Shown piece after piece: positions 44,301 to 54,152 of a stretch of 64,000 nucleotides of DNA. A program made the position numbers and the translations under genes. Where the stretch lies: NCBI RefSeq assembly GCF_026914265.1, contig NC_069125.1:64903479-64967478 (forward strand). The letters are read 5' to 3'. Source of the DNA: Mya arenaria. Taxonomy: Eukaryota > Mollusca > Bivalvia > Myida > Myidae. Each line of letters starts with the position of its first letter. Positions within the stretch are counted from its first letter, which is position 1. The notes under the pieces were generated by a model. That model was not told the origin of the DNA. It made no database searches and saw only the letters and a program-made list of their open reading frames with translations.

Positions 44301-47300
44301 TTGTATATGCTCGAGGATTCCAGCCATTCTTTTTAATATTTGATCATTCTAAAAACCTTTTTATTTTGTTGTGAATAGTGCAGTTTAGAGCATTTCATAT
44401 TTCAGATTTGGCGTTTAAAAGTGCAATATAAAGTTTAGAAAGTATTCGTGCAAAGTGGAATAGTTCAGTCTAGAGCATTTCATATTTCAGATTTGGCGTA
44501 TAAAAGTGCAATAGAAAGTTTAGAAAGTATTCGTGCAAAGTGGGAGAGCGAAATGGAGGCAGCGTGTTACGTATGTAGGATCATTGTCATTCTGGGTCTC
44601 GTTATTGCTTCATTCTTATTTCATTCAATAATATGTGCCAACTTAGTGTTATGTATAAGTCATAGAGAACACAAAAAGAAATGTGCGTTCCACAGAGCTA
44701 TTGAACGTAGACACCCTGGCAAATTGTGGCTAGTAATAATGCTTTTTGTGTGTTGTTGGCTTGCTGTTTTTGCATTTATATGGCTGTCCCTTATAACTAC
44801 CAAAAATAATGACGAGAAAGCAAACAAAAGCCAATGATTTAGGTATACCTTGCATGTTTATGCACAGCAATTTGAGGCGCTGGAGGCGACCCGGATTGAC
44901 TCGGTCCGCGACCTGCTATGGCGCTGTACGAACGTCGACTCCATGGCTTGCGTCAAACACGACGAGGTACGCTGGATTTAATGTTGCTTTTCCACTTGCT
45001 TCTATGAATCATATCTCATATTCTCATCTATCGATGTAATACAGGAAGTTACATTAGGCGCAAGTACTGATGTACCAAGCGTATATGGAAATACAATATG
45101 TATCTGTTTCATATACAATGCATGTACTATCAACTCTTGTTTTGTGAAAAACTAAGCTTTTAAGAATTGTTGAAATGAGCTGATTAGAAACTTCAGCCAA
45201 TGATAAAATAATGAAAAAATGAATATTAGTGGCAAAACAGCGTATCAGTGGTCAATGATCGCTTGTTTAGTATGCTTAAAGTAACTAGCGTTTGATTGGA
45301 CGACGATGACATCAGGAAAATAATATATTTATAGTTTTGCACTTGATTTGGCAGTTTCATGTCTGTTTCTCATGTTTGTGTTTCTTTTTTGTTTCTCATG
45401 TTTGTTACATATTTGTGTTATATGTTTGTATTCCATGCTTGTTTGACATGCAGTGTAGCGAGGACGTGCGCATGGTGCTCGAGAAGTGTGACATCAGCGC
45501 GGACATCCAGGACTTCATAGACACCAACAAGTCCGGCAGTAAACGACCAGGTGATGCTTTACAGCTTGAAAAACACGACCCATTTGAATAGCTAGAGGTT
45601 TCGTCCTTCATATATATGTACTAGTATCAAGTGATAATTTCGCGCTGCAAATATTGATTGAGATGATAAATGCATATGTTGTTTGAGAATATATAACGCT
45701 AATCTAGTGCTATATCTATGTCAATTTTATGAAATGCGTTGTTTTAAATTGCTTGAGTCCATTCACACTTCAGACCCAGTGCTGTATGAGAACTACTACA
45801 ACACGAAGGCCCTACCTTCTCGGCCAGCCTTTCAGCCACCCCCGGCCCAGGGACCCCCACGATTCTCGGCCCCTGAGAGGCCCACGGTGCCATCGAACGG
45901 CAGGAGACCTATTGGTGGGGATAATCTCTAAACAGATCACTTATGTTTTTTAGCGCGCGGATGTCCATCCATCTGTTTGTCGGTCACGCTTTCGGGTCCG
46001 CTCAATAATACCTAAACTCATTAAAAAAAAACAAAAAAACTCGGGTCAATTAAATGATTACCACATCGAGACGACATGCAGAAACCACATTCGCGTTTTA
46101 CCGGCTCAAGGTCAATGTCACAGCTCTAGGGCAAAGGTTCAAGTCATGGATTCCGTGTCCGCTGCTGTGTCACTTAGAATTTTTTGGCATTCCCCCCATC
46201 GAATTACACAAACACATTTTTATGTTTTTTTTGCTGACTTCTCTCTGCTTTAAAATTTGAAAAGTGTGGAATGGCTTTCCTGTATGCAGAACTATCGCAT
46301 GATGTGCATATATAGGGTAAATTGTAAAAGTTTCTACAAAAGTAATATAGGAGTGCATACATGTTTTTATTAATGTTGGTTTCGTGTTTGTAGTTTGACT
46401 GGTTTATATCATTAATCTGCTATTTTCATGACAGGTTTAGGAAATAACATCCGCTGGAAAATAAAGCTTGTCACTTGATCGAATCATTAACGTTAATGAA
46501 CAGAACAGACTTTTAGTGTTAGATTTCGATGCCTGGTCATTTGAAAGGGAATTGCTTGCAGATCATATATATACAGCCATTTTTACAAGAAATCGACGGG
46601 TATGACGTATTTTCGGTCATAAGACCAAAAATACGTCATACCCGTCGATTTCTTGTAAAAATGGCCTATTTGTGATGCTTTCAGGGCAAACCAGACTTGT
46701 TTAAGACATAAGTTTGGTATAACTTACTTGTAAACAGCTTGGTTCTTACCCTACTCATAAAACCCTTTCAAAGTGCAGACAAGGCAAATTCGGAAGTGAT
46801 TGTATGCCGTGTAAAATTGAAAATAAACACCAATGCCTTAAAGTTATAATAATTATATGTAGAACGACGACCAAAAGGCAGCAGTTGAAAAGGTATCAAT
46901 AGTAAGGAAAAGACTATTTCGTGATTGCGAACAAACAATTACATACATGTATGTATTGAGTAAAGAAATATTTTATATACAGGTCTATAACCTTAAATGA
47001 TACCAAATCATTGTGGGGTCACAGACATCCAATATTGTGGTCTACCTGGATACATATAAATTTGTAAAATGTAAATCTATGAAGAGCAGAGCCCCGTTTC
47101 AATGACGATCGATAGGCTTAACATCTAAAATTCCTCGTTTTTTGCGTTAACTGCGTTTCAATAAAACTCTTTAGTAAGGACATTTATGACATAGATTGTG
47201 TACGTACCTTTACGGATGTCCCAGACCCAACTTAAGCAGCTTAAGGTTTACAACTAAAAATATCGTATTGAAACGGGGCCCTGGGCCAAAAGGCGGTACA

Positions 47301-48439
47301 GTTGGTACTTTTTGCATGAGTGCACGTTGCCTGATTTGGCCATTTCAGTTATAGATGAGGGTGAATACGCAACAGTGGAGGAGGCGAGGCCAGCAAGTAA
47401 TGTATTCCTCACGGTAGTGCATGGCCACATAGCTGCGGTACTCTTGCTTTTACTAACGCCACTAACTAAAGCTTTGCTTCTAGTTTTGAGGTTTTATTAA
47501 ACTAATACGCTTCTACTAACAAGAGCTTTTCCTGTTTCGTCTGTTGTTGGTGGTGGTGGATTTCGAAAAAAAGCTCGATTTATTGCCAAATCCTTGGTGC
47601 CATCGTCTTTGCTATAAGACTAGGCCAAATTTGAGATATTCACGTGAATTTCACACACATACTTCGTACAATGTTGCCCATCAGATATTCACGTGGAACA
47701 TCGTACAATGATGCCACCTTTGCTTGCAATGGCAAAATGCGTTATGTATCAAGCTTGGTCAACGCAAAAAACGGACGAGCATTGACACCCATTTGCAGTG
47801 CTCTCATTTGTATTTTGTAATCCAATCTTCACAGTAAATATAAATATTTAGGATGTATCTCCTGTACGCGTATTTACAATATGGTTCTAATTATGATTTA
47901 AATGCAAATGTAGCAGTATTAGTAAATAGACCGCCCACTATCCTTTTACTGTGCATATTTTTGTTTTACTTTTTATATACTTTTCACTTCAGCAATAATC
48001 AGAATCAGATATTACACTACTACATTGTATCTAAGGTTAGGTAGGAATAAAACATTGTTATGCACACAATTCAACAAGTAGTTCCAGTGCAAAGTTGTTC
48101 CATCAGTCAGACCGCCTTACTGATTTTGGCTAGGTCCAGTTCTAAAAATCACTTACTTGGGCGTTGTTTTTTCTTTTTCTAAAAAAACTTGATAACTAAT
48201 AAAAGCCTTCCGTGTTAAATTACAATGAATGTTTATTGTTAATAACTTTCAAACAGTTCATTGAATCTTCTCGCGCACGATTTCAGAGTTTTAACGAGCT
48301 AACGGTCCACCGGGGCGAGCAGCTGGAGGCATGTCCTAATTCTCGGGGGGCGTGCGATCCTCCGGGGATGGTCAAGGTCAAGCACGGGCACAGAGTTGGC
48401 TACGTCCCCATACACTGCATCTCCCAGACCGCTCGCTAA
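38346..48439 (+). CDS. PSTPIP1: PSTPIP1-like F-BAR and SH3 adaptor protein
   Basis: Exons: 38346-38381 (ATG, MTRGLTFAEAFW), 40093-40193, 40387-40461, 41037-41178, 41405-41467, 41825-41929, 44016-44061, 44491-44570, 44868-44966, 45454-45550, 45774-45914, 47349-47396, one exon not firmly placed, and 48287-48439 (TAA). The order and content follow vertebrate PSTPIP1: AFW-D start, LCKRMKDGRKVC, coiled helices with CKDNRDNA and RAKWESEMEAACY, LLWRCTN, CVKHDE, VLEKCDISADIQDFI and the YENYY linker. A Pro-rich segment, an EYATV tyrosine site and an SH3 end (ELTVHRGEQLEA ... GYVP) follow. F-BAR dimers bind and curve membrane and link PEST-type phosphatases and WASP to cortical actin. The 47396 exon ends in phase 1 and the SH3 exon starts in phase 0, so an exon of length 3n+2 is missing between them, or another donor is used. 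Confidence 0.9.
39240..39355. repeat. Degenerate TTCG/TCCG simple repeat in PSTPIP1 intron 1
   Basis: A run of TTCGTTCGTT, TTTCGTTTCG and CCGTCCGTCC units is seen, a purine/pyrimidine-biased simple tract inside the first intron. Confidence 0.8.
42479..42813. mobile_element. 335-bp MITE with about 50-bp terminal inverted repeats
   Basis: The left end CATTCGGAACTCCTCGGCCA, then TTTTTTCAAAAACAACCTCG and GATGTAT, matches the reverse complement of the right end (CATTCGGAGCTCCTCGGCCA, TTTGTTCAAAAACAACCTCG, GATGTAT) with few mismatches. TATATA-rich flanks hide the target duplication. No coding capacity. It lies in the PSTPIP1 intron between 41929 and 44016. Confidence 0.88.
44372..44456 (+). pseudogene. 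Tandem 85-bp duplicate of an acceptor and the first part of PSTPIP1 exon 8
   Basis: Segment 44372-44456 is followed directly by a near-identical copy at 44457-44541 containing the real acceptor TTTCAG and exon start at 44491. The upstream copy keeps the acceptor (44401-44405) and would read DLAFKSAI, but ATATAA then puts an in-frame stop where the real exon has ATAGAA. It has no donor, so it is a dead exon fragment that could compete as a decoy acceptor. Confidence 0.85.
46576..46665. repeat. 90-nt near-perfect hairpin in a PSTPIP1 intron
   Basis: Arms of 38 bp (GCCATTTTTACAAGAAATCG then ACGGGTATGACGTATTTT and its exact complement) surround GGTC-ATAA-GACC, so almost all 90 bases pair, with a 4-base loop. 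It could be a recent inverted duplication, a mini foldback element, or a pre-miRNA-like transcript within the host intron. Confidence 0.9.
47090..47281. mobile_element. About 190-bp MITE with GCCCCGTTTCAAT termini
   Basis: Left GCCCCGTTTCAAT and right ATTGAAACGGGGC are exact inverted repeats of 13 bp. Inner pairs (GCTTAACATCTAAAAT against ATTTTTAGTTGTAAACCTTAAGC) extend the similarity. It is non-coding and lies directly upstream of PSTPIP1 exon 47349. A related GGGGCCGTATTCAAGAAGC end is seen at 33111. Confidence 0.75.
48287..48439 (+). other. PSTPIP1: C-terminal SH3 exon of the PSTPIP1-like gene
   Basis: This 50-residue end has SH3 landmarks ELTVHRGEQLEA (strand b and diverging turn) and HGHRVGYVPIHCI (strands d-e with the conserved G-Y-V-P). 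The usual Trp pair is absent: the position of DGWW reads CDPPGM. The ALYDY strand is not in this exon. A possible source is 48003-48035 (ILHYYIVSK, ending at donor AAG|GTTAGG), which joins in phase 0 but needs a different donor at the end of exon 47349 (AAT|GTATTC). Loss of Trp implies weakened or altered Pro-peptide binding. Confidence 0.6.
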
Positions 48440-48796
48440 TCAACAACCATATTTCATTTATGAGTAGCTAGCTTTGTTCAAGTCTTGTTTGTAGAATGTT
48501 ATTTTCGTGATATCGTTCCTTTTCGTTTTATGTGCCAACCAAATGGTGCTTCAAGAAATTGGTATTACAGTGTACACATATATATATTGACAGATGAAAT
48601 ATTCAAAATGCTATAAGTAAAGACATGCCCTTCAGTTACTTTCTTTTAGTGTATTTATCTTGTTGAGACAGTTTTTTATATGCATAAGAAATAAGGTATC
48701 GATAGTACTTGCACACATGCGCCGAAAAATAGTCCTTGTGATCTTTTGTATTCATGTATATATTTTGTTATTCCTTTTTCTGCGATCTGTACTAAA

Positions 48797-48802
48797 AATA
48801 AA
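48797..48802 (+). promoter_or_regulatory. Poly(A) signal of the PSTPIP1-like gene
   Basis: AATAAA is found about 360 nt after the stop codon at 48437-48439, consistent with a modest 3' UTR. Confidence 0.5.
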
Positions 48803-49802
48803 ACACTAAAATAGAGAAGCCTTCTTGTCCTAACAAAAAATGAATTCTGAATTCAGATGCGAACCAATTTTAGAAACATTCCGTATGTACACGATATTTT
48901 TTGCAACAGACCGACCGAGATTTTTTTGCAATAGACTGACCGGCACACCGAAAATACAACCATTTCAAACTTCCTTAGTGATGGAGAACAGATCAGGACA
49001 CAATCCAGGTTACAACAATATCGACAACACTTATTCGGTAACAGAACAAGGGCAATTACAAAATTACTTGCAGCATTTAATAAAGAATAAATAAAGGAAC
49101 TCAATTTTGTACAAATAACGAAATTTAACTAATACCTTAAACTTAACGTACATTATATATTCCAAAGACGTACACTTTGCAATATAATAAGTCAAGACAT
49201 ACATAAAACTAAATAATGATGCCAGAAAATCCAAAAGCTGCAACTCTTGAAGGTTATTCAACATTTTACATTGTTTAGTATAAACATGATTTCGTTACAT
49301 GAATACATCTTTACAGATAGTGATATGGTTCAAAGGAAACCGAGGCCTGTTGAGTGCTGCCATTGACTGGTGACCTCACTCTACCCCGAATGTTCCGATC
49401 TCCACAATGCAGTCACATGTTTTGGGGATTGAAATTAATACAAACAATAGATTCAGTTTTAATTAAGGAAAAGTTGCACCTTAAGAATACGGACATGGAG
49501 GGTTTGAACGGAAAGCCAATATCACAACTACGTTCCCAATACACCGTATCTGTGGTTATTACAAAATCAAAAAAATAATGATAGATGATATTCATAAAAT
49601 TAAACATAAATTATGCATAAAAAATGATCAAACATGCGAGAATAACAATTGCTTTAAACAAATTAAGACTTAAAACAGGTAACACTTATATCCAACATGT
49701 ATCTCCTATACATTGTAAACAAGAAATGATCAAATCTGTTCTTTTAAGATGGATGCACAGGTACACAATGCCATTTCTGTGAGTGTTCCATTTTTGGTGG
49801 TG
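48803..49802. other. Intergenic DNA between convergent PSTPIP1-like and RNF10 genes, with RNF10 3' UTR
   Basis: No exons were recognised. On the minus strand the RNF10 3' UTR should start just below 49803; the nearest hexamer seen is ATTAAA (plus-strand TTTAAT near 49456), a weak signal. The two genes end within about 1 kb of each other on opposite strands. Confidence 0.4.
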
Positions 49803-52800
49803 CTATTTCCTTGCCATGGAGGTGGAGAACAGCATCAACTGTTTCTTCTTTTTCTTCCCGGACTTGGGTCCACCAGCAGCAACCTCTGTATCTAAACAAG
49901 CAATACAATACACTAGATGTCAATAAGTCACCAGTCGTGTCCACACAATATCAAATGGTGTCCAGGAAGGACCATTGTTTGATATATACAATGAAGGCCT
50001 GAACTATGTTTCTCAAAAACAGTGTTAACACCGCTCAATATATATATATCAGGGTTCGAATTTAGACTCGCATACTCGCAAAATGCGAGCGACATTTGAA
50101 AATTGCGAGTGACTTTTATTCAAGCTCGCAAAATTCTGCGAGTGGCTTTTTCTAGACCACAAAATGTTAAAAGAAAAGTAGAATAAACATGAACTTAACT
50201 CCGCTATGTAGTTGAGTGTAAACAGCCTATAAGTGGCATGTTTACACAACCAGTATAAAGAAGACAGTACGGAGTCACGCTCTAGTAAGTTTCCAAAATA
50301 GAACAAATACGGAAAAAGCCGAGTTTTATTACGAATCTTTCTGGGATGCTCCGAGGCATGCATAAAACAAAGTGAATTAAAATGATGTAATCGCCTAACT
50401 CAGTCATTGGCTAAATTTAGCCCAACTGTCAAAGTTTTTGTTATCAAAATGCGGCCAGCATCTGATGAGTCTTTCCATACTTCCCAGAAAGAATAAGCCA
50501 TCAACAAGTTCTAGTAGTCGAGTCACTCAAGATTGATACTTTTTAATATTCATAATATGTCTTAGGTGTAAATTTCTACTTTAATTAGACAATATAATTA
50601 TAAGGGAATAAAGCAAATGATAAAATTGCAAGTTGATTTTTCATTTTGTGAGTTGCCTCAAAAAGCACTCGCAAAATTTTGCGAGTTCTCCTCAAAGTTA
50701 AATTCGAACCCTGTATATATATATAATATGTAGGCCATTATAGAAATGTAACACCATAACTTCAGCCTACCTTTCTTGGAGTTGATGGTTTCAAATGCGG
50801 CCTGTAGAGCATTGCTGAATGTAGAACTGTATTGGGGCACAGGTACCTTGTCCTCATTATCACTCTCATCACTGCCCACCCGTCCCGACCCAAGGGATAT
50901 GGGCGATTTTTCCTGGTCAGCCTTCCCCTTCGGCCACACAGTTGAGGACTTGGAACCTGCCTTCAGCATCTGAGTGACATAATAGGAACAATTACAATTT
51001 AAGGACCATCACCTTAACAGCCACAGTTTAGGATTGACATTAAAATAAATTCAGTAATCCTGGATTTCTTGTACATGAACATGTTTAATGGTAGAAAAAT
51101 AGGTCTGGTTGTATTATTATCAATAATATGCTCAATTCAACAGGCTATTAAGTGTGTATACCAAATAATCTACGGATTAAAGTGTTTAATCCACAGACTG
51201 GAATATGTAAGTTATTACCTGTGCAAATGAGACACAAGCAGTCTGGCCATCATCTGCTGGGCTTTGACTGGTTGGGAAATCCTCACTGCTGTGGACTGAA
51301 GCGTGAAAAGACAGTTCAACATTGTAGCTTTCAGAAACAATTGCTTCAGCCAGTCACTTTCTTTCATTTGTGTTCAGGTGAATTGTAAGGTAAAGCATGT
51401 TAGACACAGTACTTTTAACAAACGGTGTCTTATCAAACACTGTCACATATATAACCATGAAAAGTATATCCCTGCTACTTACCACTAGGGCTACCAACAG
51501 GTGTGTTAAGCAGTGGAGAGCTAGTGTCGCTACAATTATCCCCCAGCCTCTCTGGTACAAACTGCTGCTGCTGGAACTGGCTATGGACTATAGTCCCTGT
51601 ACCTGAAATAGTGAATAGTTTACAGTTACATGTTCAACACTTTTCTAAAGACTGGGAAAAAAATGTCTTAAAATTACCACAGTGAGCATTAAAATGTAAG
51701 CTAACTCGATTCACTACAAAACATTGATTTACTTATTTTATTTTTTTTATCCTTTGTCACAGATAGACAACAGCAGTTCCTCTCCTACCTAATCCCATTT
51801 GCTTCCTTTCCTGCTCCTCTATGTATCTTGCCCGACGCTTATCATCTTTGGCACGACGTTGTCTTTGTCGGCGACGCTTGTCTATATCCTCTAAAATATG
51901 GTTAAATGTAAGAATTACGTCGAGTTGAAGAATATTGCCTCCTACTGCAAGCCTTAAGCAGACTTTACCAAGTCATAGGTTGTGTGAAAGTCTTAGTTCT
52001 AATTTCTGCTCATTCATGGTTTGAACACCGCCAAGTAGCAATGAATGCAAACATATCTCCGGACAGAATAAGTGGACTAAACCAAGAGAAACAGTGATTA
52101 TTCAAACTGAAGGCAGTTATACACACATGTACCTTGGAAGTGTTTGAGAGTGTCCTTATTGACGAGAGGAGGCTTGAGGGCCAGTTCGGCCACCTCAAAC
52201 CCACAGGTAAGTGGCAAGTGACTTAAGTAGCGCAGCCGCTTCCTCAACTCCTGAAAGCACACAAATTTAGAAAATAAAAACATTCTACTGAATAATTGAA
52301 TTGTTAATATGTTAACATTCCAATCTTATAACTACAAATTGCTGTGTTGTATTGTGTTTTAAATAAATAAATTAAGACAATAAAAGAGTACAATTCATTA
52401 ATTAAAAGCAGGACAAATCCTTTAAAAATGTGATATCAATGCACAAAACTTCTGCTTCAACAACTAAACATGGCAAACCTCAGTGACAAACACGCTCTCT
52501 TTTTCCATGATGGTGGCTGTGATGGTCTGTGGACAATGTTCCAGGCAGCCATACTCCCGCACCAAACATCGGGCATTCAGGGAATGGAGGTATATGTGCT
52601 GACCATCCTGAGCTGTAACAAAACGTTAAATCATAACCATGGCATAACAGATCACAAGTTTGTGTGAAAAATATCATACATATATTTGCATCACTTCTTG
52701 GCATAGAAAATTTCCTGACTCTAGATTAATAACAATTCATCAATAAATATATGTTATACTTAAGCAGAATGTGGAAATACACCAGTCAAATTGCATTACA

Positions 52801-54115
52801 TAAGGTCAATCAACTTTAGAAATTTACAACCAATTTTGAACCAGATATAAAATATAGTTGATTATTATCTAAACCAAATAATGTAATCGAATTATTGAGG
52901 GTTGGGTACTTACCCTGGTAGAAGTAGAAAGCATTATCTCCCGATTTATTTCTCTGTTTAGGGCCAGGAGGATGGGAGGGCAGCTCTAGCTGTTCAGCTG
53001 CCTCTTCTACAGGCATGAAGTCTGGAATCTAAAACGAAATTTGAGATTAGAGTCTTAAGAGATGAACAGATTAAATTCAATAAACAAACAATATGTTAGT
53101 AAATGGAGTAAGCATAACATTTCCACTCAAACAATCTGTCCATCATGAAAGACTGTATTATTATCAAATCAATGATTTAATAATATTAAAGAGTCAAGAT
53201 GTGCTGATTCAATTCAAGAAACATCTCATATGCCAGTACATATACTTAACCTACCATTTCCACAGGTTGTTGTGTTGCAGTGGGTGAGTGTAAAGGAGAG
53301 AGAGACATCTCTGGTTCCGCTTCAGCTCCAGGAGTCCTGGATGGTGAGACCTGCATTGGGGACTGAGTCTGGCTGGGCTCATCAGTAATAGAACTATCAG
53401 CACTGGGACGCTCAGAGGCAGGCTGTTCATCAACATCCTCATCCTCCTCATCGGACCAGGCTGACTTATACTGTTTGATTTTCTGCAAATGAATATTAAT
53501 TTGTATTCAACTAGAACTGTAAGTCAAAGGCTAACGAATACCCCCCAACCCTTCCCTGTCTAGGTTGTTTGCCCTGGCCTTAGTTATGGTATCATTAGAA
53601 AGCACAAGGCAATACATTTATTTAGTTTAAGGGACAAGAAAAACAATGCAGTATTCAGATTATATCTAAGGGAGATAACAAACCTGTTTCTCTCATTTTC
53701 ACCATAAAGGGGTCATGACTCCTGGCAGGATATTCCATAATGAAGGTGGACGGGTGAATTTGGCAGTCTGCCAACCCAATTTCTGTTTACCCACCCCCAC
53801 CCCCCCACACATGAGTACCAAGGAAATAATACAGGTGTAAAAAATCACATATACAAAGGTTCACATAATGGTCAGGCCTAAAAAAAAAATACATTTGGTT
53901 CGGGTTACCCGACCCTACCTACGGAATAGGCGCCGACCCTAACGTTTTTATAGTCAGTTTGAAAAAAAAAATGAAAAACTAAAAAAAAAAAAAAAAAAAA
54001 TTTTTCTTTTTTTTTTTTTGCTTTTCAATATGTAGTTTAAAACCTTAATTGCTGATATAGAAGATAACTTGAACACCATTCTCCAATGATGAAAATGACA
54101 TTCTTATATAAAGCC

Positions 54116-54152
<37 letters not shown>

